From the NCBI RefSeq assembly GCF_963576675.1, contig NC_088911.1, forward strand, positions 32,572,256 through 32,636,255: 64,000 bases of DNA. The letters run 5' to 3'. Both the position numbers and the translations under genes were made by a program. The stretch is from Euphorbia lathyris. Taxonomy: Eukaryota > Streptophyta > Magnoliopsida > Malpighiales > Euphorbiaceae. Below are positions 46,406 to 59,400 of this stretch, piece after piece; position 1 is the stretch's first letter, and every line of letters begins with the position of its first letter. The notes beneath the pieces are model-generated. The model did no database searches and was not told where the DNA came from. It saw only the letters and a list, made by a program, of their open reading frames with translations.

Positions 46406-46911
46406 TACACTCTCTCTTAAAAAGAACTTGACCCCAAGTTACTTGCTACATATTGATGAGACGTGTTCGTTTTGAGCGGGCCTAAGCTCTTAAATCGAAC
46501 CAAGATGTTGTTCGAAATGAATTCAAGAAGTCTACTCCATCTATTGCCGGATTCTCCTTCTCCTTGAACCGTTCCCCAAATCTCAACTAGTGCCTCACCC
46601 CGGGTTTCATCCTCATGATACTAGCTTTAATCTTCGACCGACATCAAACGGAATATCTCGTCGAAGTTGGACAAACCAATCCTCCACAATGTCTTGGAGG
46701 CTCCTCCACACTCCCACGACATATTGAACCGACCAACCTCGGACCCCCTTGATCTCCACTTCACGGACATGGACATTGGTCACTACTTCCCTTCGCTCAT
46801 TGCCGATATCAAATGGAATATCCTGGCGGCACTTGTCAACCCACTCCATAGTGATCCCAAGGACACTTGTATCAACTCCTTCTTTGCCTTGGGTTAACAA
46901 TCTCCCGACTT

Positions 46912-48130
46912 CTAGAGTTGCCGCTTCACTAACTTGGCCCCACTCAACACTCCCCGATTGATCGCTATCTTGGAGCCAACCTTCTTTCCTATCATAAGTT
47001 TCTTCGTTTCAGCTCCACTCAATATTCCCAAACTCATCTTCATGACGGAACCTACTCCCATCATACTCATAGTTATCCTCATTATGGTCCCGTTCAATGT
47101 CCTCCAATTCATCATCACAATGGAATCTACCTTCCTCATCTTCATAAGGAGCCTCATGTTGATCCCACTCAACGTGTCGAAGCTCACCCTCATCATAGTA
47201 AACTCCACCTTCGTCTTCTTCATAAGCGGCCTCATACTGGTTCCACTCAACATTTCGGCGCTCATCCTCTTCAATTCCCTTCTCTATCTCATCTTCTCCA
47301 TGATCATACGCACTTTCATTCTCCTCTTCGTTCTCAATCCGTTCTCTCCCATGACCTATCGTTTCCATTTGCTTCTCTCAATAGCTTAAGCCGACTAATT
47401 CACGTGCTAAGCCGCTTGACTCAAAAGACATGCAACCACCCAACATGGTTGAACCACCAACATCTCTCCCATCACCATAGCCATCAATCTCTATACATAA
47501 TGTGATTTCCTCATTCTCCTCAAAGAGATTAACAAGTCCCAAATCCTTCTCCCCCTCTTCAAGACATATGCCATCAATTTCCTTAAGCATACTCATATAG
47601 CTAGGCCTAAGGGGCATTTCATCAAACACTTGGGGAGTATCTCTTGCAACATGGGTTCCCTCAATATTTCCACACACAAAGTCAATCTTCCCCATGTTCT
47701 CACATACAAACATCCCTTCCTCCTCATCCACACATACATTTAAATCCTCATTCATAAATTCATTATCAACAACTCCACAATGAGAATTTAAATTGCTAAC
47801 AACACCACAAACAACCAAATTCTCACTAATAGTAGGCATACCCACAACTTCCACATCAAGAATTGAAAGCTTTGGATTTACCTCTTCAATGTGTAAAGGA
47901 GAAAAGATTGGTGATGGATCTTTAGGAGGAACTTCTATGGTGGATTGGGAATCATTTCGGTCTCCTTGCTTGCGACTCTCCAAAGATGCCACAAACTCCC
48001 TCGTTAGCTCGTTGATCACCCAAAAATCCTCCCTAGTACTCTCTCTATACCTCCTCATGATGGCTTCGAGATTCTCCAACACCTTGTTGAAAGTTTCTTC
48101 GGATCTATGAGATGAACTTGGTTGAACCAT
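46912..48130 (-). pseudogene. Gag-like protein of the TR-GAG element, one in-frame stop
   Basis: The frame opens at ATG 48130 (MVQPSSSHRSEETFNKVLEN) and runs 250 codons to a TGA at 47378-47380. It then continues in the same frame to 47009 and further in another frame to 46912. The N-terminus is helical and the middle acidic. The part after the stop has about three acidic repeats of 25-28 residues (VEWNQYEA..YDEGE, VEWDQHEA..CDDE, IERDHNED..HEDE). There is no zinc knuckle. The TGA could come from CGA by one transition. Gag identity rests mainly on its place after the primer site. Confidence 0.6.
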
Positions 48131-48164
48131 AGTCGAAAGAAGTCTCCATTAAGGAAAACGATCG

Positions 48165-48176
48165 GCTCTGATACCA
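48165..48176 (-). other. Primer-binding site of the TR-GAG element
   Basis: The minus strand reads TGGTATCAGAGC, the exact initiator tRNA-Met site, 2 nt from the LTR edge at 48179. Confidence 0.9.
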
Positions 48177-48178
48177 AC

Positions 48179-48955
48179 TGATACAGATTAAAGTCGTCTG
48201 AGAGTTTTAATCGTAAACTCACAAACATATTTCTTCTCTAGCTAAACTAGGAGTTAATCCTGGGTTTTACGGGCTAAATCCGTAGGAAATCAAAGATTCC
48301 CCATTATTGAAGGTTTCAAACCTTAACAAAAGCTTCACAAAGAAGATGATTAATTTGTATTTGATAAAAAGTTAACTATTACAATGACAAGAGATGACTT
48401 TATATCATCTAAAACCTAATTGCCAAATTACAATAAAGGGTAAAGAACATAGATACTTAAAATAATAAGATAAGTGTAAAATGGGTTGAAAGTAAAGGGG
48501 TGGCATGGATGGTAAATAGGGAGTGGCATGAGTTGTAAATAAGGAAGATCAGAAATGGTCCTCAACACAAGAACTTGGTGAAGAAGTATCCTCCAGGCGG
48601 GACACGCCCCGCGTGGGTCCTGCTACGCCCCGCGTGGTGAAGCTCCTGAACTTGGTGCGTCTCGTTGATGGGGTTCACGCGTGGCGTCCCTGGTATTATG
48701 CCCCGCGTAGTTGACCTCCTGGGTCGAACTATTTCCGGACGCCTGATCTGCGCCCCGCGTGGATGACCTTCTGGACTCCCTTCCCGGATTGGGCTCTGCA
48801 CGCCCCGCGTAACGATAGACACGCCCCGCGTATTAGGATGACTGCCGATGCTTCCTTCTTTCTTGGGTGGCTCTCAATAGCCCTCGCTAGCTTTGACACT
48901 AAGCTCCTCATCCCTCGGCTTCGGGATCGTTGCTAGTGGAAAGATGGCCGCATCA
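48179..48955 (-). repeat. 5' LTR of the TR-GAG element
   Basis: 777 bp, same ends as the partner. It carries an additional unit near 48612-48640 (GGGTCCTGCTACGCCCCGCG) that the left LTR lacks. Confidence 0.9.
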
Positions 48956-48960
48956 TCACA

Positions 48961-49928
48961 TCCGGCACACACGGGATTTGGCATCTCTAAGGGTGGATAT
49001 CAAGTAGATGGTTAGAGGAGAAGAAAAAAGGGGATTAATTGTTGAAAAGGAGAAGAACACACACGTGATGTTTGAATGTTGGGAACATTGGAAAGGGGAG
49101 AGTTCGTGGCCAGATATGATGATGTCAGTCAGACCCATCCCATGTGATGTTTATCATAATTCATATTTAATTTCATGTGCTTATCACTTCTCTCTCAATG
49201 CCTAAAATTAATTAAATTTATACTAATTATGATATTTAGATTAATTAATTATTTGATTAAGCAGAGAGGATACCCACTTTGTCAAAGGGTTTTGATAGCT
49301 TAATTCCACATAAATATATATCTGACATAATTATTCTTCTGTCTTTTCTTATAAGTATATTCATTCTCCAAAAACATAACTACAAAAACATAATCGAATG
49401 TGGGAACTGGTAGGATCCATATTCGATTCAACAAGTAATTACGAATTTACAATTGCTAATTATTAATTAACTTCATGAGAGAACAACTATGTCATCATTC
49501 TAACTAACGGTAATTAAAGACCTAATAATCGTTCCATCAACTATTAAAATTTTAAATTAGCATTTTACTTATAAACAAACTAGTTAGATTTTTTTAATAT
49601 TATAACCATTAGGTATTGAATGGTTTTTGAATTAATAGATTCGACTCTTTTGATGCATGGAATGGTTGAAACGAATAATTTGTGTTCATTTTAACCATAA
49701 ATGAACAAAGAAAAATTTCCAACTTAATAAACTCTCAAATTGAAATGGCTATATTATCCTATGTTGAAATTTAATTAATAAATGAGTTTGTCAGTATTTG
49801 AATCTTCAATCACTTGATGAATGAGTTTGTCATTATTTGAACTTTCGATCACTTGATGTAAAAGATTTCGATATCATATCATGAAACTGTTTGAATTAAA
49901 AATTTAAATTGATAGCTAATATACAATA
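48961..49928. other. Intergenic, AT-rich
   Basis: No gene seen. Around 49795-49860 a stretch ending in (G)ATCACTTGATG occurs twice. 49872-49918 (CATATCATGAAACTGTTTGA...) is a partial copy of the MITE end in the BRCT gene intron at 54105. Confidence 0.45.
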
Positions 49929-49939
49929 ATAAGTTTTTG

Positions 49940-50330
49940 GCTTAATGCATATTTATACCTTCAAACTTGGTATGTTTTGTCTATTGGTACCCTCAACTTT
50001 TAAAATAATTATCACACATTTATAGTTGACTTTAAAAACCTATTACACATCTATAGCTATCTTTAAAAACCCATCACCTACTTGTAGTTGGCTTATTCGA
50101 ACATGAGTTTGTTTTATATGCAGCCTAATCTGTCAAAGATGACAGATTAATAATTTTGTGTGCAGAATGTTCGAATAAGCCAACTAGGTATGTGATAGAT
50201 TTTTAAAGTCAACTATATATATGCAATGAGTTTTTAAAGCCAACTATAGATGTGCAATGTGTTATTTTAAAATTACAGAGTACAAATAGATAAAACTCAT
50301 CAAATTTAAAAGTATAAATATGCACTGAGC
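49940..50330. mobile_element. Mutator-like foldback MITE (391 bp)
   Basis: The inverted ends (GCTTAATGCATATTTATAC and GCTCAGTGCATATTTATAC) are flanked by the perfect 11-bp TSD ATAAGTTTTTG (49929-49939 and 50331-50341). Nearly the whole element folds back. The centre has TTGGCTTATTCGAACAT and its inverted partner. Confidence 0.9.
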
Positions 50331-50341
50331 ATAAGTTTTTG

Positions 50342-50975
50342 TTGCCAGGTTTAAAGTATAGCACCTAAAAGAGTTATGAATTTATAACCTAAAATCCTAA
50401 GATATAAAGATTAAAAGAAAATTCCACAATTTAAAAACATAAAGGATAAATAAAAAAAGATAAAAGTAAAATTAGAAGAATAAGAAAAGAGGAAGGATCG
50501 AGAAGTAAATTATTCAAGAAAAATGAAGGACCAAAAGAGAAATTCTATATTGGAGCGGAATAGGAATGTTCGCATGCACTTTAAGGACCAAATATTATAA
50601 AGGCATTAAGGTTTATGTGATCATGAACTGTAAAACCGATTTATTAGATTTGTTTTTATTTTATTTTTTTGGCTTCATTTCGACCTATCTTGATAACACA
50701 TTGACATGAATTAATTTCCTCATCTTTAAACAGAGCTTTGATTTTCTACCCTAAAATGCTTCTCGATGGTTTGATGGTTTGTTTCCCTTAGCTTAATGAC
50801 TTCAGTTTGTCCATTTTTCTATTTATTTATTTTTATCGGTTTGATACCCTATCCGCTCTTTATTTAGTTTTATTTTAATAATTATTTTATAAAAATAATT
50901 AATGTACAAATTGTTTGTGCATAACCCATGCATTCCAGTCCAGCTATAGTTGAAATGTAAACACAAAGAACGGAT
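50342..50975. other. Intergenic, AT-rich
   Basis: No gene, repeat array or regulatory site could be supported here. Confidence 0.4.
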
Positions 50976-50983
50976 GTTGAAAT

Positions 50984-51121
50984 TAGAGGTGGCAATTTCT
51001 GACACGAAAACACGATTGATACGAAAATCATTTTTCTAGTATTTATAACATATAAAACCATATGGAACATAAATATGAGATAACACGATTTTGACACGAA
51101 ACATGATAATTGCCAGGTCTA
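50984..51121. mobile_element. hAT-type MITE (138 bp)
   Basis: The inverted ends TAGAGGTGGCAATT and TAGACCTGGCAATT are flanked by the 8-bp TSD GTTGAAAT (50976-50983 and 51122-51129). ACACGA motifs repeat inside. The 8-bp TSD fits hAT. Confidence 0.9.
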
Positions 51122-51129
51122 GTTGAAAT

Positions 51130-52237
51130 GGTGCTTAATAGGTGTTGAAAGTCAAACAACCGTCAATTGACCTACACAGATAAACTAGCTACTGTTGTTC
51201 CAAAAATAAAAGTAAAATTAAAATAGCTACTTGTTTGACCTAGTCAAAGAGTCATCCGCACCCTATTTATCCAGATGGCTTGCGCGTAAAGCTAAACTTC
51301 CATTTTCTTGTTTTTTTTGGGCCCAAAATCTCAAAAACTGGGTCAATTTAATAATAATTTAGCTGTCTCAGTTTTCAAGCCGGCGGCATAGTATCAATAT
51401 GCGTAATGTAATGCCCACTATTTTGTGCAAAAATCAGCTACATTTACAAACAGATTGCTTTATTTCTCACCTTTTATTATACATCTTGGTCCAAATAATA
51501 CACAGAGTCAGATTCAAAGGAGCGGTTTAATTGTCGGAAAACATTAGAAAACTCTATCAGAAACTGTATACAGAATTAGGCAACTCTATTATATTATTTA
51601 AAAGCTAAACAGTCATGAATCTAATGCTTTATGGGCTTGGGTGTTTAAGCACCCATGCATGTTGATATGGGCCAAAGCCGAAGCAATGTAGCTTTGGTGA
51701 CAAAAACAAGGAAATATAACCTTGATCTGGAAACCTGATACTATTCTTTTTCATGCATAACACATGAATGGAGAATGTGAAATTTAGACAAATTAAACAA
51801 GCACTAAAATGCTTAGATTGTAATAACATTGGGAGTTTGTAGAATTACATTTAGATAGACATGTTCATGAGTTGGTTTGGTTTTGAGAGTTTTTAACATC
51901 CATATTTGAGAATTGACTCGGTCTAGCTCGGCTTGGATCCACTCATAAGTTGGATTAATATTCATATATCTCTTCAACTCTATCACATTCGGATAGAGAA
52001 AGATACTTTAATCTCTGAAATCTTGCATATGCATCAGATGAGTAAACAAGTGATAAATTTGAGCAATATTTAATATTAATGATTTTAATTTGGAAAATGA
52101 ATCATCAATATCTGCGGTGCCATAAATATATGCATCATCTCCAAATTTGAGAAAGTAACTTAGCATTAATATTCCAAAAACAAATTGTAAGACTTGTCAA
52201 ATAAATTTAAATTTAAATTTATTTTTAATATAAAATA
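51130..52237. other. Intergenic, AT-rich
   Basis: No gene supported. The minus-strand frame 51629-51829 has no domain and no context. Confidence 0.4.
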
Positions 52238-52787
52238 GGGTAAATTAATTTATTAGTCCCTATATTTTGACAAAACATACTGTCTAGTCCCTATACTTTC
52301 AAAAACACATGATAAAGTCCCTAATCTTTTTCTTGATGAACTGTTTAGTCCCTAATGTTTTTCTCGGTGAACTGTTTAGTCCCTGCCGTTAGACTCTCAT
52401 GAAGATTTTGTTAGTCGATTTGGAGTTGCGTTCTTCTTTTCCTTTTCTTTAAACCTAATGCATCTGAAATCAACTTTGAGTGTTCTTCTTCTTGATTTTC
52501 TTTTTAATCATTCAAATTCATAAGCATTGAGCCTTTTCTTTTTATTGTTCTCCATACAAATAACTACTTATTCTAAATTAGATTTCCTCTTCTAAAATTT
52601 GAAGGTAAATAGTAAAGGGTAATTTAGTCATTTCCGAAATCATAAGCGGTAAAAAATCTAATAAACAGACGGAAGGACTAAACAGTTCACTGAGAAAAAG
52701 GTTAGGGACCTTACAATGTATTTTAGAAAATACAGGAACTAAACAATGTGTTGTGTCAAAATATAAGGACTAATAAATTAATTACCC
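52238..52787. mobile_element. Mutator-like foldback MITE (550 bp)
   Basis: The inverted ends GGGTAAATTAATTTATTAGT and GGGTAATTAATTTATTAGTC are flanked by the perfect 9-bp TSD TATAAAATA (52229-52237 and 52788-52796). Repeated TAGTCCCTA units lie inside both arms. There is no coding frame. Confidence 0.88.
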
Positions 52788-52796
52788 TATAAAATA

Positions 52797-53420
52797 TATA
52801 GTAGTCAAAAGGACTGGGCTAAACTTGGAATCAATGATATTAACTTGATCTAATCCGGCCCGAGGCCCAATCTAAATATAATGTGAGTTGCTATTTTCCT
52901 TTCTCCGACTCATGAACAAATTTAGAATGTATAATACTCTGATATGGAAAGTAGAATACCAAGGCAAATTTGGTTGATCAATCTCAAACTTTAACGTAAA
53001 ACTTGTCCTAATCCCTAGCACTAGTTTTGTTCTTAACGGAAATAATCTCATGCTATATAATGAGTACTCCCACTCAATTACAGATGGAAAATAAAGGAAC
53101 GTGAGAAAAGATACCTAAAAACTCCCCCCTACAAACCAATTTGTGGTTTCTGCTACTTTCATCAGTCTAAATTTCCAGTTTCTACTATCTCATCCCAATA
53201 TTGGTGTTATTATTAGCTAAGTGTGGCAGAAATATAAAACTTCAGGATATTATATTATACATTTGCAAAATAAAACCAAACTATATTTTACAGTCCTGCA
53301 ACCAATTATCAATTTTTGCAATAGAAATTTTACAAGAATTTTACAATTGACTGAGACTAAGTATAATAAAAAGTACAGGTCTGGCTACAGTTCATAGTCT
53401 AAACTCTACAATTAAGAAAT
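52797..53420. other. Intergenic DNA and 3' flank of the BRCT/PHD gene
   Basis: No gene seen. The 3' UTR of the minus-strand gene should lie at the right end. No poly(A) signal could be chosen with confidence. Confidence 0.4.
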
Positions 53421-56400
53421 TCATTTGTTCTTCACCGAAGAACCTTTTCTCCTTTTCTTAAGAGGAGTCTTACTGTTACTGCTGCTCTTACCAATACATT
53501 TGGGACAAAACCAGTCATCCACTGGAATTCCTTGAAGAGGAGGATCACAGCAGTCTATGTGCATCCCTTTCCCACAACCGGCAGAACCACTTTCATCACC
53601 GCATATCAGCATTACATCTCCTCTATCGCATAACCCACAAACCTCACAGGCTAGATCATTATCACTATGATCATCCAATGGCAATGTCTCAACGATCTCT
53701 TTTGCCTTACTCGACAAGTTCTTAACCGACTTCTCTGCCCAAGCATGAGTGTTGTATAGCACGTGTTTCTCAAGAGAGTAACCAGGCTTGCACACATACT
53801 CCACCAAGTAATCAGCAACAACGCAGGGTATCTCATGTCGGAGGAACTCTTGCACCCATAGATCAACACGTGGCATGCCAGGGCTGACAACAGCAAAGTC
53901 AACCCCAGATGTGAGGAAGCGAGTGTAAGGAGGAGATGTTGCTAATATCGTCCCGTCGCCAGCCTTCACGGCTCGTTTCAGTGTATCCTGTTTGTTGAGC
54001 AAGTGCCGAGTGTGGATCAAAAGAACATATTATGCAAGCTTAAGTATTTAATTCACATGAAAGTCAAAATCCTAATATATTTTTGCAGCTTATATAGTTT
54101 ATGCATATCATGAAACCGTTTGAACTAAAAACTCAAACTGATAGTTAAAGGTCCACTTTATTTAATATCTGACACACCCACACGCGAATACCTACTGGGC
54201 TTGAAGTGTGCACAACACAGACCCATGTTACCATGTCCTGCAATTAACTCAACAAATGGGAGCTGTCATGAATCGAACCCTGGACCACTTACCGTTTGAA
54301 CTAAAAACTCAAGCTGAATTTAACTATCAGCTTGAGCTTTTAGTTCAAATGGTTCCGTGACAATGCAAATAAGGAAGTACAGAAAATGATATCTAAAAAG
54401 AAAACATACCAAAGGTGGTGCAATGCATTCACCATAAATGATGATACGCATGCCATAGAAGGCACCGTGACCAGTTTTCTCCCGTAAAAGCCGCCACTTC
54501 CTAGGAGCCTCTAAATTAATTGCTCCGTCTTCATTTAGGCCATTCTTGTGCCATTCATACGGCTTCTCATCCAAAAACCTTCCTGCTTGACTAGAGGTAC
54601 TTAAATAGTCTGTCTTAAGAATCCACCTGCGTTCAATATATTAATAGACATTCAGTCTATTATGCAACTATTTTGCCAAAGAATTAAGAATACAAATCCT
54701 TAAGCCATTTGACACTAGGCATGCATACAGCAGTCTTGAAAATTAAAACTGAATAGAAATGCAAAATCCTGACAGGAATTTAGGGAATATTTTACCTTCC
54801 AGAGGCTGCAGCCGCAAAAAACTTTTCTGTCCTACGAATTGGATCTGGAGCTATGAAATGTGTTGCCTGGTATGACCACTGATGAGAGTCTCTGCAGAAT
54901 TTTCCTTTCAAACGCCTAATAACATGCTGAAACTCCTTCCTCTGCAGCCTATGTCCACTCACTATAAAACATACAGGTTCGACTTTCACAAGCTTTTTAT
55001 CTTCTGTTAGCGGAAGGCAACTAGAATTCCTTTTCTTAGACTTCTTCTGAATCTCCATAGGTGCTGTATTAGATGTATATCCATTTTCAGCATGCTCTAT
55101 GGGTGGACCTGTACTTTCATCTCCATCAACAATCGGTTTATTCTCTTTCTCAACTTCTATAAAGCTCTCTAATTTCTTTCTAGAATCCGATTTGCTTTTA
55201 ACATGTGCTTTAGAATTTGGCTTAGCCTTCAGCTTTTTCACAGCTTTTCCTTTGCTATTCTTTCCATCACTAGTCCCTTGTCTATGTAAATCATTCTCAG
55301 ATTTTGCTTCTTCAAAGACACTAGGGACAGTTTTTGTCTGGGTCTTACCTAATGCCTTCTGTTTGCCTTTACATACTTTCATATTTCTACTGTTTCGTTT
55401 GCAGATTGTTTCATCTTTCTGCTGGCGTTGAATGGATTCCTCTTCCTTCGAGTTATCATTTGTACCAGCAGAAATATTTGGTGTTGAATGCTGAGCTCCC
55501 TCTGGATCAATGTCCATCATATTATCTGCTTTATGCAACAAATCAGCCACCTCAGAATTGTCTTCATTATGAACATCCACACTTTCATCTTTATCCTCTG
55601 GTGGTTCAGTTTCAGCATCCATAAAATTAGCTTCACTCTCTACCTTATCTTTAGAACTTTTGATAGTTTTGGTCTCCACCTCGACTACCTCAGTAACATT
55701 GACAGCTGTTTCAGACGCATTGGCATTGTTAGATTTCACATTAGCTGCTGTCTCTCTAGACAAATGTATTTGAGGATCATTTTGAACCAACGTTTTATTT
55801 GAATAAATAGACCCTTTTTGTTTAGCAGCTTTTTTCAATGTTGGTCTTGAACCCCTCTTGGAAATTGTCTTCTTCCTAACTGGCTTGGTAAGTGAATTGC
55901 CATTTCCCTCCTGAAGCTCTTCCACATTAGCCATCGTTTGAGATTTCTCTACCTCTTTGTTTCTGTTAAAGGGAGATGGAACCTGGTTTTCTTCCTGCTG
56001 ATGTAACTGTGTCCTAGCCTCCACAACTATATGTTCAGATTTTTCAAAATCAAAAACTCCACCTTCAGGCTTGCCAACAAAACCAGACTTTCTCGTTCGC
56101 CTGGATGATGTTGGTGGTGTCTTCCCATTCAAAACCTCATCGTGCAGGGCCTCTGGAGTCAATTTTTCAATGAATAGCGGACCCTGTATGGATGGTCTTT
56201 CTTCAAATGTTGATGATGTGGGAATTGAAATATCAGTTTGTGACCTCTTTGCAGCACTGGCACCAACTATACCACAATCACCCTCAGGAGTGGAGTATTT
56301 ATTGATATCAGAGAGACCATCAACCAAAGACAAAGATCCTGATTGCTGGATTTTGCGACGAACCGATGGACTTTTTGTCACAGTTGTTCGTACATCATGA

Positions 56401-59400
56401 CTAATATTCTGCTGTTCGAGGTTAGAACTTGGAACATCTAACTTCTGATTTTTACTGCTTGATGCTTCTTTGTGAGGAACTTCATTTCCTCGAAGATATT
56501 CAGCATGACCTGATCCAATAATGTCCTTAGCATTTTGACCTTTGGCAGAAGAAGTGATACTTGAGGGTTCACCCGATTGCATTTTAGGAGAGCCATCAAT
56601 ATTGCCAGGCTCCCGAGAGAAAAACGATAATGGAAATTTCTGTGGGGATTTCCTTGTATAACTTACAGCACTGAACCTTGAATCAAAATGAGACTTTTCA
56701 GCGCTGCTTGGTACAGATACCGAGACACTATCCCCTCTTCTAGGACTTGGAGTTCCTTCTTGTGGATTGGGTATGCTAAAAGAAGTACCAGCAGTGGAAG
56801 TACCTGCGTCCAAACAGAACAGCTCCACAGAAACATTATTAGCTCTAAAATCTGACGCAGGATCAGCTCCAATCTTTCTGCCAGTAGCTTTTATGCCGTT
56901 CACAGAACTTGGGAGATTTTCAGGCTCACTTAAGTTAAGAAGCACATTTTGCCCCTCTCCAATTGATTTGGGCAATGGACTATGTTTGGGGGTTTCAATT
57001 TTCAATTGGGGGCTCTTATTTACCATTTTGCGACTCAACTGCCTCTCTGTGATGTTCTCAGCATCCTCCTCCGAATCTTTAGCTTCAGCTTCCATCATCT
57101 CCATCTCATAGCCACTGAAGCAAAAGGGAGAGAACTAAGCCCTTATAGATGAATAGTATTAAGAGCAATATCAAGCAATCAAAATCTTCAACCCCCAAAA
57201 ATTCAATTTTATCATTCATGCCATACTATTATAGGTTTAGAACTTCTCAAAACTGGATGCAGTAACTAAAATTATCTACTTTCTTTGCAGTCCTTTTTTA
57301 AACTTAGAGCAGTATGATATGGTTGTTAAATCTGTTATTTGACACCTATAGATACATCATCAATCATGCCATACCATATCATACCATTCACAACCATACC
57401 TCAGCCCAAACAATTAGATTAGGCCCAGTTTGTTTGCCGGAAAATATAAGGTAAAAGAAAAATATTTGTTGAAAAATAAAATATTTTCCGATGTTTGGCT
57501 ACAAAACCAAAAAACATGAATAAGTGGTGGGTGGCTGCTATTTTAAAAAAAGTTAGAAACGGAGTCAAGTTCCAAATGGTTTAGGAAAATGCTTACTCTT
57601 TTCAAAAGGGTAAAACATTTTAGTCATATTCCTCGTATATTTTCTGTTGACTAACCTAAAATTTTCCGTTAACTTATTTTCCTAAGAAAAAAACACCGGA
57701 AAATCAGGAAAATATTTCCCAGCACAATATTTTCCGACAAACAACCCGAATATTTTCGGGTAAAAAGACAGACAACAAAATATAAAAACAAAATCAGCTA
57801 ATGAAGAAAATTCATCTCATTTGGCCCTAGAACTTAAATTTGCAGACTTCATCAAATCCCTCACCTCTTGCTATAGTTATCTTCAGGAAGAAGCTCCCAA
57901 TCCCTTAAGCTGCAGAACAAGAAAAGGTTATACACTTTTTTACATATTCACTAATAGTACTTATGCAATACTCTTTTTTATTAAAAAAACAAAAAAGAAC
58001 ATAGAACAAAACGCTGACTTACCAATCTTCCAACCAACGATGGTTAACAAGCTTAATTTTCTTCAATTTATTGGCAAGCTCATACTTCTCACCTGAATAG
58101 AATGTGAGGTAAACAGAAGCTCTACATTAATAACCAACCATAACAAGGCACTCAGAATATACAAGCAGGCAAGCATGAGGCGGTAATGGGAAATGCATAA
58201 AATAATACTTTTGCAAGAATTGTGAAATAAGAAAAAAAAAAGTTGATGAACAAATTATTTGCACATCAATTTGAATATCTGCTACCACAAACTCACTTCG
58301 GAGTCATGAGCTTTCTCTCACTCACACTAACAAAAATGGAAGGGCAAACAAAATGCACAATGTCAACTCATGATCAGCCATACATGAAACCATTTTGGCT
58401 TAATGAACACGCCAACTAGAATTGTGACAATGGAAGCAAACTTCAGAGATCATAACAAAAATACCGGAGAACGTCCACTCCCAATTTACATTTTCTATTC
58501 AGAAATCCTGTATGGGCCATCATATTAATCAATTATGATAAAATAATTATAAGAGTAGCACTTGGGATTTTGGTGTTATGTTTAACCATGTTCGGCTAAT
58601 ATCTAACATTGTAATCCAGTGATTAATGGATGAATAGCTATCCTTTGATGCGTCAACTAGTACAACAGGTAGCAGATACAACACATGCCAAAATAATTTA
58701 GTGTAACCAGTCATTAACTGCAGACAAGGAACACCTAAAAAAACAAGGAAGAAATTCAACACATACAATATAAAACTATAAATCCCAGTTGAATCAGAAT
58801 GAGCTCTTTGTAATTAAGAAAATCAATTCTACCTTCAAATTTATAGCATATGAGATGAGTAACTTTGTTTGCAACCAAAGGCTTAGAAAACTGTGCACCC
58901 ATCAGGCTGACCATGGTCTGCAAAAAAGGCAAAGCCACAGCCATAAAATCAGAAGAAAAGCACCAAGCTCAGCGACTCGGCAACAAGAAGTGTAAACAAT
59001 AGGAGAATACAGATGAACTGGCATACCATAATGTCATCTCGATCTTGTCTTTGGTATCCAGTTAAGCATACAATTAAATTGTTGGCACCCGGAATTCCAT
59101 TCGAATTCCTGGGAGGTCTATACATTATCTGCACAAAAGCATTCATCAACAAACTAACTCTATGCAGACACCAGTAAAAGAACGAACCAATTTTCGAGAA
59201 AGGAACACCAATTACATGTATCAATAGTTTCAAGGCAAAGTAAAGTACTAGTTAGATCGCAAGCAGCAACAACTATACAGGAGGCACAGTGTGCAGTTCA
59301 ATACGTACATAATAGTAATTCAACCAAAGAGAAAAACAAGCAATCAAATGATGAAACTCACAGAAGTGGAATCAACAGCCATTCCAATGTCATGACTATG

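Larger units (their letters stand above)
45626..48955 (-). mobile_element. Complete non-autonomous LTR element with only a gag-like frame (TR-GAG type)
   Basis: LTRs at 45626-46405 and 48179-48955 begin TGATACAG and end GCATCA in plus reading. The initiator tRNA-Met primer site is at 48165-48176 (minus strand). The polypurine tract AAGAGAGAGTGTA lies next to the left LTR. Flanks are TCACG (45621-45625) and TCACA (48956-48960), a 5-bp TSD with one change. The 1.77-kb interior has one long minus-strand frame and no pol. The LTR pair differs by small gains or losses of CGCCCCGCGT units. Confidence 0.9.

Noticed and set aside
46667..47389. Plus-strand frames inside the TR-GAG element, including a hydrophobic 151-aa frame
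   Set aside because: Complementary to the acidic repeat frame. The hydrophobicity arises because Asp/Glu codons read as Ile/Val/Phe-rich on the other strand.
55099..56400. Plus-strand frames of about 100 aa
   Set aside because: Shadows of the long exon 8 of the BRCT/PHD gene.
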